Part shown: positions 46,606 to 56,637 of the stretch, piece after piece | How the letters are laid out: each line of letters opens with the position of its first letter | Numbering within the stretch: the first letter of the stretch is position 1 | Assembly: GCA_021810025.1 (NCBI GenBank) | Contig: JAJZJS010000004.1 | Coordinates: 25,536 to 89,535, forward strand | DNA from: a bacterium | Lineage (GTDB): Bacteria; Patescibacteriota; Saccharimonadia; Saccharimonadales; UBA4665 | Reading direction: 5' to 3' | Length of the DNA: 64,000 nucleotides | The notes under the pieces: generated by a model | What the model was told of the DNA's origin: nothing | What the model saw: only the letters and a program-made list of their open reading frames with translations | Databases searched by the model: none | Position numbers and translations under genes: made by a program

Positions 46606-47142
46606 ATGAGCAAGAATGACTTTTTAGAAAAGGTAGACGCCGTGCGTTCAAAGGCTGGCATAACACAAGCCTTGTCTCAAATTGGTATCATGGCTACAAC
46701 AGAATTTATTATAAATTCGGGCCATAGTCCCGAATTAGAGCTAGCTGGTGGAGCATTATTAGGATCTTTGGCAATTAAAGCCTTCGCTGGACAACAATAT
46801 CGAAAAGTATATCGTTCGTTGTTGACTCGATATAGTTCGGAAGAAGCTAACCAAACGGAAGACTTACGATCTCGGATGAGGCTTAGACAATCTGAAGAAA
46901 GCCAAATATCATCAGAAATAAGTGCAGCTACTTATGGCATTTTAAGTGGAGTTGGATTAGGGATCTCTGTCAATCCGAACATTTTGAATATAACAAGCGA
47001 GAACTTAAGATTGGGAGGTTTTATGTTAGGGGTAGTTGGTGTTGCATTGTCGATTTATTCTCAGAAGAAAGAATCATATGAACAAACGGATCAAGCTTTA
47101 AGGGACGTTGATCTTTTTGAGTCAAACAAAACCGTTGCTTAA
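46606..47142 (+). CDS. Hypothetical membrane protein
   Basis: ATG 46606 is chosen because TATACT ends 7 nt before it, pointing to a leaderless transcript; the in-frame codons further up lie in the promoter. The 178-residue protein has hydrophobic segments at about 20-36 and 46-62 and a pair at 108-152, with a charged central region (YSSEEANQTEDLRSRMRLRQSEE). Family not recognised. It is followed by uvrA with its own promoter. Confidence 0.6.
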   Translation: MSKNDFLEKVDAVRSKAGITQALSQIGIMATTEFIINSGHSPELELAGGALLGSLAIKAFAGQQYRKVYRSLLTRYSSEEANQTEDLRSRMRLRQSEESQISSEISAATYGILSGVGLGISVNPNILNITSENLRLGGFMLGVVGVALSIYSQKKESYEQTDQALRDVDLFESNKTVA

Positions 47143-47205
47143 GATAATACCTATTATTTTGTGCTCATTTGGTCTATAATTAAGATCTTCAAAAAAAGGG
47201 ACATT

Positions 47206-50016
47206 ATGGCCGATAATATAACCATTAAGGGTGCGAGAGAACATAATCTTAAGAATATTAATCTTAAGATTCCTCGTAATAAGTTTGTAGTTATTACGGG
47301 ACTGAGCGGTTCTGGGAAGTCTTCCCTGGCCTTCGATACTATTTATGCAGAAGGTCAACGTCGTTATGTTGAAAGTCTTAGTTCCTATGCTCGTCAATTT
47401 TTAGGCTTAATGGAAAAACCCGATGTTGATCAAATCGACGGTTTAAGTCCATCGATATCTATTGATCAAAAATCGACTAGTCGAAATCCTAGGTCAACGG
47501 TAGCTACTGTGACCGAGATTTATGATTATCTTAGGTTGCTTTATGCCCGAATTGGGATACCACATTGTCCAATTGATGGAACTATTGTTGAGAAACGAAC
47601 GGTTGAAAGTATAATTGACCAAATTCAACATGATTATTTAGATCAAAAATTAATAGTATTAGCTCCAATCGTTCATGAAAAAAAGGGGGCCTTTGAGCAT
47701 CTTGGAGAACAGTATTCAAGATTAGGATTTGCCCGCATCCGAATCGATGGCTTAATCTATGCCATAGACGAGTTTCCAGAATTAGATAAGAATATTCGCC
47801 ACTCAATTCAAATAGTAGTCGATCGTTTTATTAATACGGTCGAGGCTCTATCAAGACTGTTTCAATCTATTGAACAGGCACTCAGTATTGAAGCTTCTCG
47901 GGTTGATCTTTTAATCGGGAATGATGAAATTGTAGAAAGCTTTAATTTACTCTATGCTTGTCCTAATCATCCCGAGATAGACATTCCGGAGCTTGAACCT
48001 AGGTCTTTTAGCTTTAACTCTCCTCAAGGAGCTTGTCCAGTTTGTACGGGACTAGGCTCTCGAATGGAAATCAATCCGGAGTTAGTAATCCCTAATGGTC
48101 GACTGACCATCATGGAGGGGGCAATTCGACCCTACAACAGGATTAATATGGACAATTGGCACATTAAGAAATTACAAGCCGTTGCCGAACGTCATAATTT
48201 TTCACTCCATGTTCCGACTTCTGAATTGAAACCAAGTCAAATTGATCTAATTCTATATGGAACAGGCAAAGAGAAATATACAATTGGTATTGGAGGAGGA
48301 CGCAAGTTTCAAACAACTTACAAGGGTGTAATTCCGGATCTTGAAAGACGTTATCGTGAAACCGAAAGTGAGTTTATTCGTAAAGACATTGAGAAGTTTA
48401 TGCAACAGAAACCATGTCATGCTTGCCATGGCATGAGATTAAAACCAGAGATCCTGGCTGTTACAATTCAAGATAAATCAATCATGGATATTTGTGTAAT
48501 GAATATCGATAATGCTTTAGATTGGTTTAACACATTGGATTTAAACCCAAATCAGGTGGCGATTGCCAGCTTAATATTAAAAGAAATTAAAGAGCGTTTA
48601 GCTTTTTTAGTTAATGTTGGACTAAATTATTTAAATTTATTACGCTCAGCTAATACTTTAAGTGGTGGAGAAGCCCAAAGAATAAGATTAGCGACCCAAA
48701 TTGGTTCTGGTTTAATGGGGGTACTTTATGTTTTAGATGAACCCTCAATTGGGCTTCATCAAAAAGATAATGATCGTTTAATTCAAACCCTAAAACACCT
48801 TCGAGATCTAGGCAATAGTGTTCTGGTAGTTGAGCATGACGAAGAAACAATTCGCTCCTCCGATTATTTAATAGATATTGGGCCTGGCGCCGGTATTCAT
48901 GGAGGTCAAGTTGTAGCGCAAGGGACACCTCAAGAAGTTGAACAAAAGGCTCAAGGCTTAACGGCCGAATATTTAAATCATAAACGAACTATCGCGGTGC
49001 CCTCAAAGCGTCGAAGTGGAAACGGAAAAGTACTTGTCATCAAGGGAGCTGACGAGAATAATTTAAAGAACATTGATGTTACTATTCCGCTTGGAATGCT
49101 GGTTGTGGTTAGTGGAGTTTCGGGTTCAGGTAAATCGAGTTTAATTAACGATATCTTAGCTAAAGAACTTTTAGCAAGACTCCATCATGCTTCAACCGTT
49201 CCAGGGAAACATCAGGATATCGAAGGTGTCAAAAATCTTGACAAGGTTATTATCATCGATCAAGAGGCTATTGGGCGAACCCCTCGCTCTAATCCAGCTA
49301 CTTATACCGGACTTTTTACGCCTATTAGAGAACTCTTTGCGGCATCCAGTGAGGCTAAAATTAGGGGCTATTCGCCTGGTCGATTTAGTTTTAACGTCAA
49401 GGGCGGACGTTGTGAAAATTGTCAGGGTGACGGTATTATTAAAATCGAAATGCATTTTTTGCCAGATGTTTATGTGACATGTGAAGTGTGTAAGGGCCGT
49501 CGTTACAACAAAGAGGCTCTAGATATCCACTATAAGGGCAAGAATATTGCCGATGTCCTAGAGATGACCGTTGAACAAGCTAACGATTTTTTTTCTAATA
49601 TTCCGGCAGTTAGTCGTAAGCTCCAAACTTTAGTTGATGTTGGTTTAGGCTATATTAAGTTAGGTCAACCAGCCACAACTTTAAGTGGAGGGGAAGCTCA
49701 ACGTATTAAATTAGCCTCAGAACTATCTCGTCGTCCGACTGGACGTACCTTATATATCCTCGATGAACCTACTACTGGCTTACACTTTGAGGATGTGAAA
49801 CGCCTCTTGAAAATTATGCACACACTAGTTGATAGCGGCAATAGTATGATTGTGATTGAGCACAATCTGGACATTATTAAAAATGCTGACTATTTGATTG
49901 ATATGGGCCCGGAAGGAGGTGACAAAGGCGGTCAAGTTGTAGCTCAAGGCACCCCGGAAGTCGTTACTAAAAGTAGTAGCTATACAGCCCATTACTTAAA
50001 GAAGAGCTTATTATAG
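47206..50016 (+). CDS. uvrA: Excinuclease ABC subunit A
   Basis: ATG 47206 (GGG 5 nt upstream, TATAAT at 47175-47180) gives 936 residues, normal for UvrA. It has two ABC cassettes: first P-loop [31 protein letters not shown]; second [31 protein letters not shown]. The C-terminal zinc finger (CENCQGDG...CEVCKGRR) is complete; the first zinc module has CPNH and CPVC. It is the damage sensor of nucleotide-excision repair; uvrC lies at 53.8 kb, uvrB is outside. Confidence 0.98.
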   Translation: MADNITIKGAREHNLKNINLKIPRNKFVVITGLSGSGKSSLAFDTIYAEGQRRYVESLSSYARQFLGLMEKPDVDQIDGLSPSISIDQKSTSRNPRSTVATVTEIYDYLRLLYARIGIPHCPIDGTIVEKRTVESIIDQIQHDYLDQKLIVLAPIVHEKKGAFEHLGEQYSRLGFARIRIDGLIYAIDEFPELDKNIRHSIQIVVDRFINTVEALSRLFQSIEQALSIEASRVDLLIGNDEIVESFNLLYACPNHPEIDIPELEPRSFSFNSPQGACPVCTGLGSRMEINPELVIPNGRLTIMEGAIRPYNRINMDNWHIKKLQAVAERHNFSLHVPTSELKPSQIDLILYGTGKEKYTIGIGGGRKFQTTYKGVIPDLERRYRETESEFIRKDIEKFMQQKPCHACHGMRLKPEILAVTIQDKSIMDICVMNIDNALDWFNTLDLNPNQVAIASLILKEIKERLAFLVNVGLNYLNLLRSANTLSGGEAQRIRLATQIGSGLMGVLYVLDEPSIGLHQKDNDRLIQTLKHLRDLGNSVLVVEHDEETIRSSDYLIDIGPGAGIHGGQVVAQGTPQEVEQKAQGLTAEYLNHKRTIAVPSKRRSGNGKVLVIKGADENNLKNIDVTIPLGMLVVVSGVSGSGKSSLINDILAKELLARLHHASTVPGKHQDIEGVKNLDKVIIIDQEAIGRTPRSNPATYTGLFTPIRELFAASSEAKIRGYSPGRFSFNVKGGRCENCQGDGIIKIEMHFLPDVYVTCEVCKGRRYNKEALDIHYKGKNIADVLEMTVEQANDFFSNIPAVSRKLQTLVDVGLGYIKLGQPATTLSGGEAQRIKLASELSRRPTGRTLYILDEPTTGLHFEDVKRLLKIMHTLVDSGNSMIVIEHNLDIIKNADYLIDMGPEGGDKGGQVVAQGTPEVVTKSSSYTAHYLKKSLL

Positions 50017-50619
50017 GTTTTTATTTCGGTCGAGCTTTCTTTTTCTTAAAACAAGGTGAACGATAGTCGGAGCGATTGAAACGATAATAACAAGTCCTAC
50101 AACGTACAGAATATAATGATCAACGTTAGGAATTTTACTTCCAATATAATATCCTACCAGCGAGACGGTGATGGCCCAAGCTAGATCTCCGATTGCATCG
50201 AACATTAAGAACTTCCTGTATGGCATTCTAGCAATACCACTTACTAAGGGGTTAAAGGTTCTAATAACTGGTACGAAATGGGCCATTAAAACAGTTTTAG
50301 ATCCATATTTCTGGTAATAATGTTCGGCTCGAGCGATGTGCTTGGGATCAAACAACAAACTATCTTCTTTCTTAAAAAAAGATCTTCCAAATCGTCGTCC
50401 TAGATAATAGGCGGTGCTATCTCCTGCAATGGCAGCAATAGTAGCCACGATAATTACGGCCAGTAGAGACATTTTGCCCATCATGGCATAAATGCCGGCC
50501 GCAATTAAAAGTGTATCACCGGGCAAGAAAAATCCTAAGAATAATCCAACTTCAGCAAATAAAAATAATCCAAGTAAAAGCAATCCACCACTTTGAATAA
50601 TATGATTTACGTTAAACAT
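50011..50619 (-). CDS. DedA-family membrane protein
   Basis: A 202-residue polytopic protein with the DedA/SNARE-associated signatures: FLPGDTLLIAAG, AGDSTAYYLGRRFGRSFF and FVPVIRTFNPLVSGIARMPYRKF. Family members flip phospholipids such as undecaprenyl phosphate. It is monocistronic and its end overlaps that of uvrA by 6 bp. Confidence 0.92.
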   Translation of the reverse strand: MFNVNHIIQSGGLLLLGLFLFAEVGLFLGFFLPGDTLLIAAGIYAMMGKMSLLAVIIVATIAAIAGDSTAYYLGRRFGRSFFKKEDSLLFDPKHIARAEHYYQKYGSKTVLMAHFVPVIRTFNPLVSGIARMPYRKFLMFDAIGDLAWAITVSLVGYYIGSKIPNVDHYILYVVGLVIIVSIAPTIVHLVLRKRKLDRNKNL

Positions 50620-50784
50620 GGCTTAATTATAACCTAAGCTTGCATAATTTAAGCCTTAAGATCATAGAAGTAAAGCTAATTCTAAGCTAATTTTATAAGC
50701 TTAGTCTATTATGCTACTCTCAAGACTATTAAAAGTTACTACAATCTGATACAATAAATAAAAATAGATAAGGAGAGATTTTTA

Positions 50785-51468
50785 ATGTCATCGGATCAGA
50801 TTACACTCGAGCTCGAGCCAAGACAGATTCTTGGTAAAAAGGTTAAGCATTTAAGGGCGCAGGGAAAAACTCCGGCCGTCATTTATAATCATGGTAAGGA
50901 ATCGATTATAGCTCAAGGGGATGCAATTCAAATGATGAAAGTCCTGAATATAGCTGGTAAACATCATCCTGTTCAAATTAAAATTGGGGACAAGACCTAC
51001 ACAACTCTTATTAAGGAAGCTGACTTTGAAAATAAGCATCAAAATCTAAATCATTTAGTCTTTAACGCCGTAGCAGCTGATCAAAAAGTTGAAGCAGAGA
51101 TTCCTATTCATCCTCGTTTTAACGAAGGTAATGACAGTAGTCCTGCTGAACGAGCAGGATTAATGGTTCTAAATAATCTTGAATCAGTTGTAGTTGAGGC
51201 TATGCCCAAGAATCTTCCTGATATTATTTATTACGATGCGGAAAAATTAATAGAAGTCGGAGATCATATTCGGGTTTCTGATCTTTTAATTCCAGAGGGT
51301 GTTGAACTTAAAACCGATCCAAACACTCAGGTTGCAAGTGTCTTCGAACCAAGTGCTGTGGCTGCCGCCAATGACGCTGTCGGAGGAGAAGAAGATGTAA
51401 CACCAGAAGCAACTTCCGAAGAAGAGGTTGCTAAAACGGAGTCGGCTGAATCGGTCAAAGAAGCTTAA
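50785..51468 (+). CDS. rplY: Ribosomal protein bL25 (TL5/CTC family)
   Basis: Residues 1-95 form the 5S rRNA-binding L25 domain (LGKKVKHLRAQGKTPAVIYNHG), residues 96-190 the TL5-type beta domain, followed by an acidic Ala/Glu-rich tail. The 227 residues fit the long CTC form. AGGAGAG (50772-50778) is 6 nt before the ATG, and TACAAT (50750-50755) is a likely -10. Confidence 0.95.
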   Translation: MSSDQITLELEPRQILGKKVKHLRAQGKTPAVIYNHGKESIIAQGDAIQMMKVLNIAGKHHPVQIKIGDKTYTTLIKEADFENKHQNLNHLVFNAVAADQKVEAEIPIHPRFNEGNDSSPAERAGLMVLNNLESVVVEAMPKNLPDIIYYDAEKLIEVGDHIRVSDLLIPEGVELKTDPNTQVASVFEPSAVAAANDAVGGEEDVTPEATSEEEVAKTESAESVKEA

Positions 51469-51506
51469 ACAAAAGATAGAGATCAAAAAGTAAACTATAC
51501 GAAAAA

Positions 51507-52871
51507 ATGGAACACTCTCCTTTTAATCTTGAAGATGACGACGAAGAGGATGATCTAAGCTCTCTCAAGCCTAAAAATCGAATTCGACCCAAGTTATTCG
51601 AGAATCTTAAAGCCGAAACAACTCGAAAAAAGGAGGGAACAGAGGACGTTGCCGATTATGTTAAAGAACTTGAGTCAAAAGCGGATATTGAGCTTAAAAA
51701 AGAGCTAGCCTTAGATCGCGCCAATGAAATCGAGCAAGAGGAGATTAGTCCAGAGGATCAAGTTGTCTTAGATTATTTAAAAGCCGTCGAGATTAGTGGT
51801 GATTATGACGAACCGCTACAAGAATCTCTTGAGAAGATTAAGCAAGAAGAGCCTAACGAAGAGCAAGATTATGAGGACCTTCCAGAGCTACTGCTTGATC
51901 ATCAGCACCAAGAAGTATCCGATCAAACCATAATGGTCCCAATTGAGCATCGGCCAATTCCTGAGCCAGTTCCAATTTATAGCCCAAAGCAAAACGAGGC
52001 TAATATCGAGCAAGCTCTCTCGCATAAAGTATCTTCCGAGAATAAGCAATCAAAACAAGCTGATACCATGAGCTTAATCTTAACGGAAGCTTTCTTCCGA
52101 TCTAAATCCAAAGAAGCTCCGAATATAAAAAGCCCAAAGAAAACTGAGGAAACAACAGGTAGCATTCATCTTCGGGCTGATTTACATCAAAAGGAAGATC
52201 AGCTAAGGGCCACGTTTAGGACAGTTCATACTCCGATTGAGGTTTCCCCTCAGCAGGACTTACAACAAGAGTCGGATCGCTCTAGTTTCCCTCAAGTTGA
52301 GAAAAACCTAAAAAAAGAAGTTCCTAACATAATTCCCGAAATCGAGCAAATTGGTAAAACTATTAGTGAAAAAACAATTGCTAAATCTAGGCTAAATGAG
52401 CCAGAAAAAATTGACATTGTTCACTTAAAGAAAGCTGATTTATTAAAAGTAGCCAAGAAAATTGAGATAGACGGCAGTTCCCTCGCTACAATTTATCGTT
52501 CCGAAAGATTAAGCGAAAAAGGATTAAGACGTATTATGGAGGTCTATTTTAGGGGCGGCAATATTAAAAAGGCCTTGAAGCGAGAACTAATTGAGAAACA
52601 AATCGATTTTGAAAGAGACCCAGTCTTAAGAGATCAAGGCTTTAATTATCAACCGATAGCAGTAGCTCCAGTTAGTAAAATTGATGAATTAATTCAAAAG
52701 AAGGGGATAGTTTGGGATAATAGTGACTATCATCAGACCAAAAAAGAGAAGCCGTCTAAAAAACAAGCCCCAAAAACTGTATTAAAATTTACTTTAGTAG
52801 ACCTAAGTTTTCTAATTCTGATCTTAATTTTAATTGTTATAATTATATTTATAGTACTAATTAAGAGATAG
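51507..52871 (+). CDS. Large acidic tail-anchored protein of unknown function
   Basis: Residues 1-300 are highly charged (Glu, Lys, Gln, Pro) and probably disordered. A compact helical domain at about 307-390 contains HLKKADLLKVAKKIEI and GLRRIMEVYFRGGNIKKAL. A linker and one C-terminal membrane helix (about 430-452) close the chain, so it is tail-anchored with the bulk inside the cell. It lies 38 nt after rplY. Family not recognised; it may be lineage-specific. Confidence 0.75.
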   Translation: MEHSPFNLEDDDEEDDLSSLKPKNRIRPKLFENLKAETTRKKEGTEDVADYVKELESKADIELKKELALDRANEIEQEEISPEDQVVLDYLKAVEISGDYDEPLQESLEKIKQEEPNEEQDYEDLPELLLDHQHQEVSDQTIMVPIEHRPIPEPVPIYSPKQNEANIEQALSHKVSSENKQSKQADTMSLILTEAFFRSKSKEAPNIKSPKKTEETTGSIHLRADLHQKEDQLRATFRTVHTPIEVSPQQDLQQESDRSSFPQVEKNLKKEVPNIIPEIEQIGKTISEKTIAKSRLNEPEKIDIVHLKKADLLKVAKKIEIDGSSLATIYRSERLSEKGLRRIMEVYFRGGNIKKALKRELIEKQIDFERDPVLRDQGFNYQPIAVAPVSKIDELIQKKGIVWDNSDYHQTKKEKPSKKQAPKTVLKFTLVDLSFLILILILIVIIIFIVLIKR

Positions 52872-52874
52872 TCT

Positions 52875-53774
52875 ATGATGCAAAAAATTATTTTATTCTA
52901 TAAATTTGTTCCCCTGGTTAATACAGAGGCAATTTGTTTATGGCAAAAAAGCCTAACTCATAGGCTGAATCTAACAGGACGTGTCATCATTGCTGAGCAA
53001 GGCATCAATGGAACATTAGGTGGCGATATACAAGATCTTAAGACATATATTAAAGAGACTAAGACTTTATCGGCGTTTAAGGATATTCAATTTAAGTGGA
53101 GCGATGGTAAGCGATCTGATTTTCCAAGGTTATCAATCAAAGTTAAACCTGAATTAGTCAGTTTTAAATTTGATGATCAGCTCGAAGTAACGCCAGACGG
53201 TATTAAGAATAGCGGGCAGCATCTTAAACCGGAAGATCTTCAACAATTCGTTAAAACTAACAAAGATACAATTTTTTTCGATGGGAGAAATCTTTATGAA
53301 GCGAATATAGGTCATTTTAAAAACGCCATTACTCCTCCTGCTCGAACATCTAGAGATTTTAAAGATATTTTAAGTAGTGGAGATTATGATCAATATAAAA
53401 ATAACCCTATTGTAACTTATTGTACTGGAGGAGTTCGGTGCGAAGTGCTTTCGGCTGTTATGAAAAGAAGAGGCTTTAAGAAAGTTTATCAATTAGACGG
53501 TGGAATTGTAAAGTATCTCGAACGCTATCCAAGAGAAGGGCTATGGGAAGGTTCATTATTTGTTTTTGATAAAAGGATGAGTCTAAAGTCTGACTCAAAC
53601 CAGAAAGATATTGGGCGCTGTGTTCATTGTGCGACTCGAACCAGTCAATATCTAAATTGTGCCCTTAAGAAATGTAATAACTTAGTTTTGATTTGTGAAA
53701 AATGTCAAAGCGAACCTTCAAAACTGTATGATAGTGTGAGCTGTTATCAAGAAGCTTTGCTAGCCTCAAATTAA
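52875..53774 (+). CDS. trhO: tRNA uridine-5-oxyacetic/5-hydroxyuridine synthase, rhodanese-type (TrhO)
   Basis: A YceA-like protein: N-terminal ferredoxin-like domain (IAEQGINGTLGG), central rhodanese with the catalytic Cys in TYCTGGVRCE, and a C-terminal cysteine-rich part (CVHCATRTSQYLNC, CEKCQ). TrhO hydroxylates U34 of certain tRNAs using O2. Two adjacent ATGs are possible starts. It ends 1 nt before uvrC. O2 dependence would be notable in a fermentative cell. Confidence 0.9.
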   Translation: MMQKIILFYKFVPLVNTEAICLWQKSLTHRLNLTGRVIIAEQGINGTLGGDIQDLKTYIKETKTLSAFKDIQFKWSDGKRSDFPRLSIKVKPELVSFKFDDQLEVTPDGIKNSGQHLKPEDLQQFVKTNKDTIFFDGRNLYEANIGHFKNAITPPARTSRDFKDILSSGDYDQYKNNPIVTYCTGGVRCEVLSAVMKRRGFKKVYQLDGGIVKYLERYPREGLWEGSLFVFDKRMSLKSDSNQKDIGRCVHCATRTSQYLNCALKKCNNLVLICEKCQSEPSKLYDSVSCYQEALLASN

Positions 53775-53775
53775 G

Positions 53776-55272
53776 ATGGCCTTAAATAAAACTCTCGAGT
53801 CTAAACTAAAAAATCTTCCCACTACCCCGGGAGTTTATTTTCATAAAAATAAAGCTGGTCAAATTATCTATGTCGGGAAGGCCCTAAATCTTAAGAATAG
53901 GGTTCGACAATATTTTCGTTCTAATTCGAAGTTTGATCCTAAGACCAAGGCTCTTATTGCTGATATAGAAGATACTGATTGGATGCAAACAGAGAGCGAA
54001 ATTGATGCCCTCTTTCTAGAAGCGGAAATGATTAAACGCTATATGCCTAAGTATAATATCTTACTGAGGGATGATAAATCATTAGTTTACATTAGAATAA
54101 ATATTAATTCAGATTATCCGACCGTAACTCTAACTCGTCATCCACTTGATGATAAAGCTCGTTATTTTGGTCCATATCTAAGCTCGCTTAGTGTTAAAAG
54201 GGCACTCAAAAGCCTAAGACCTATATTTCCTTATGCCATTAATAACAATAAGGCCCTAAAAAGAGTGAATATAAGTTATCATCTTGGGCTGGATCCAGGA
54301 CTAGAAGAAGGCAAAACTAGTCTCAGTGATTATCGTCATAATCTCAGACAATTAATAAGAATACTGGAAGGAAAACGAAATTCTTTAGTAAAAGACATTG
54401 AAGCCGAAATGAAACATTTTGCCCAGCTAGAAGATTATCAAAAAGCCGCTAAAGCTCGCAATAAATTGATCGCTCTAAAGGGGTTATCGCAAAAGATAAT
54501 GTTTAGTGACTATGATTTTATCGATTTATCCAAAGATCATGCTTTAGATGAGATTGTCCGCCTCTTTAATTTGAAAAAAGCTCCGGCACGAATTGAGGGC
54601 TATGATATTAGCCATATGTCTGGCAAAGAAGTAGTTGCCAGCATGGTTGTATTTAAAAATGCCGTAAGCGATAAAACTAGTTATCGACGCTTTAAAATTA
54701 AAATTGATCGTAATAACGACTTCTATAACATGAACGAGGTTATTTCTAGAAGATTTGCTCTACGAAATATTAAATCCTGGGGATTACCTGATCTAGTTTT
54801 GATTGACGGTGGGAAAGGGCAGTTGGGTGCTGCCCTAAAAGCTCGTAATGCTCAAAAGGTAAAAGTGCCTTTCATTGGATTAGCTAAGAAAGAAGAATTG
54901 GTTATTATAGATAAATTAGGCTCTAATATAACTCTAAATTTAGATTATTTAAAAAAACTGAATGGTTATAAAACGGAAACGCCAGAATTCTTCTCGGTTA
55001 AACTACCGACTAATAGCAATATTCTAAAATTGCTCCAGCGAATAAGAGACGAAAGCCATCGTTTCGCAATAAGTTATCACTCTCTTTTGAAAACTAAAAA
55101 AATGACTCTTTCAGCAATTGATGCTATTCCTGGAATTGGTCCTAAAACTAAGAAAGCCTTACTTTCTAAATATGCTTCAATTCAGGAAGTCCAAGCAGAA
55201 TCTATTTCAGGGCTATCGAAAGTTATTCCAGCCGATAAAGCCCGTAAGATTAAATCCTACTTTATCGAATGA
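53776..55272 (+). CDS. uvrC: Excinuclease ABC subunit C, short form
   Basis: GIY-YIG nuclease (GVYFHKNKAGQIIYVGKA), UVR motif (IEAEMKHFAQLEDYQKAAKARNKLIALK; UvrB contact), RNase H-like domain (IEGYDISHMSGKEVVASMVVF, LVLIDGGKGQL) and a C-terminal HhH pair (AIDAIPGIGPKTKKALLSKY). All catalytic motifs are intact. 498 residues is about 100 fewer than E. coli, with the central cysteine-rich region between nuclease and UVR motif reduced. It makes both incisions in nucleotide-excision repair. Confidence 0.95.
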   Translation: MALNKTLESKLKNLPTTPGVYFHKNKAGQIIYVGKALNLKNRVRQYFRSNSKFDPKTKALIADIEDTDWMQTESEIDALFLEAEMIKRYMPKYNILLRDDKSLVYIRININSDYPTVTLTRHPLDDKARYFGPYLSSLSVKRALKSLRPIFPYAINNNKALKRVNISYHLGLDPGLEEGKTSLSDYRHNLRQLIRILEGKRNSLVKDIEAEMKHFAQLEDYQKAAKARNKLIALKGLSQKIMFSDYDFIDLSKDHALDEIVRLFNLKKAPARIEGYDISHMSGKEVVASMVVFKNAVSDKTSYRRFKIKIDRNNDFYNMNEVISRRFALRNIKSWGLPDLVLIDGGKGQLGAALKARNAQKVKVPFIGLAKKEELVIIDKLGSNITLNLDYLKKLNGYKTETPEFFSVKLPTNSNILKLLQRIRDESHRFAISYHSLLKTKKMTLSAIDAIPGIGPKTKKALLSKYASIQEVQAESISGLSKVIPADKARKIKSYFIE

Positions 55273-56594
55273 AGAGCTCTTACTAGGGGGCCTCGTATGT
55301 CTTCAAATATGGTTTTGGTTTCCAGGTGAAGTGAAACATTATGAAATCTCTTCCTGAGTAGATAGAGGATTAAGCCACTTAAGATTAGACCGAAACCAAT
55401 CAGATTGGTTGTTGGAGAAATAAAAAATAGTTCGAGAGCTGAAAAAATAATTCCTAGAACGGGCAATAATTTACCTCCTGGCAATTTTATGATACCTGGA
55501 TACTTATTAGATTTAATTAATTTGTAAGCACCAAAATTAACTATAATTAAAGCCCAGATGGCACTAACGTTAGCAAGTCCTATGATTGTGTTTGTCTGAT
55601 TGCTGGCGATTAGAATTATATAAAGAAAAGCACCCCCCAGCACGCTATAATAAGGGTGCCCATGCTTTAGTTTTCCCAAGATAGTCGGGACTTGTTTGTC
55701 TAGAGTTAGACGAATCATTATTTCGGAAGATCCTAGAATATTAGCATTAGCTGACGAAAGTGTGCTAACCAGAGCTCCAATAATAATTAAAACACCTCCC
55801 ACTGGACCGATTAATTTTTGGGCAGCTGCTCCAACGCTAGCTTCCGAATAAGTATGAATATGAGCTGCAAGTAAGGCCACAACTACTCCTACATAAATAA
55901 TCGTAACGATTAGCATACTCAAAATGATTGCTCTTGGGATAGTCTTTGTTGGGTTTTTAATATCTGATGAAATGTTATTAATGACATTAAAGCCGAGAAA
56001 AGCTATGAATAAAAAGGCACTACTGACTAGAATTTGGTTTAAACCATGTGGATCAAATGGTTTTAAATCATTGATACTAAAGAACTTAATTCCAAAGATA
56101 ATTAATAAAACTAGAATTAACAGTTTTAAGCCAACCAAGAAACTTTCAACTCGCGCAATCTTACTTGCTGGACCCAGGTTCAGAAGAGTTATTGCAAGTG
56201 CTCCGCCTAAGGCCCAAAAAATTGCTGATTGGTTTTTAAGAAAAAATTGGGTTAGATACAATCCAAATGCATTGAGGACGAAAGCTGCTCCAATAATGCC
56301 GGCCAAATAAAAGCTCCACGAAGTAAAGAAAGACCAAATTGGAGATCCTAGGGCTTTTCCAACCAATTCGTATCCAGAATAGCGAGCACTATGTTTAGCT
56401 GATGCGATAGTCGCAAAAGAAAGAGCGGAAACTAAAACCATAATTCCGGCTATGACAAAGGATAAAATGGCTGAAGGACCAGTTTGCTTTAAGGCTAACC
56501 CACTCAAGACAAAAACTCCTCCACCTACCATTGCTCCGACAGCAAAAGCAATGCTCGCGATTAATCCAATTTTCTGAGTATTTGTTTTAGCCAT
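55257..56594 (-). CDS. APC-family amino-acid permease
   Basis: Start ATG 56594 is preferred; an upstream in-frame ATG (56630) lies in the promoter zone. About twelve membrane helices with the APC signature GLIASIAFAVGAMVGGGVFVLSGLA in helix 1 and FIAFLGFNVINNISSDIKNPTKTIPRA in helix 6. It is probably an amino-acid/proton symporter for import of host- or medium-derived amino acids. It converges on uvrC with a 16-bp overlap and diverges from pepP. Confidence 0.9.
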   Translation of the reverse strand: MAKTNTQKIGLIASIAFAVGAMVGGGVFVLSGLALKQTGPSAILSFVIAGIMVLVSALSFATIASAKHSARYSGYELVGKALGSPIWSFFTSWSFYLAGIIGAAFVLNAFGLYLTQFFLKNQSAIFWALGGALAITLLNLGPASKIARVESFLVGLKLLILVLLIIFGIKFFSINDLKPFDPHGLNQILVSSAFLFIAFLGFNVINNISSDIKNPTKTIPRAIILSMLIVTIIYVGVVVALLAAHIHTYSEASVGAAAQKLIGPVGGVLIIIGALVSTLSSANANILGSSEIMIRLTLDKQVPTILGKLKHGHPYYSVLGGAFLYIILIASNQTNTIIGLANVSAIWALIIVNFGAYKLIKSNKYPGIIKLPGGKLLPVLGIIFSALELFFISPTTNLIGFGLILSGLILYLLRKRFHNVSLHLETKTIFEDIRGPLVRALHSIK

Positions 56595-56637
56595 ATCGTA
56601 TAGTTCTACGTTATAATTTAAAGCAATCATTATAATT

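Noticed and set aside
49187..49477. Alternative-frame protein inside uvrA
   Set aside because: It lies fully inside the second ABC cassette of uvrA, whose frame is unambiguous.
55118..55357. Plus-strand frame over the end of uvrC and the permease gene
   Set aside because: It overlaps the conserved HhH domain of uvrC in another frame and has no family features.
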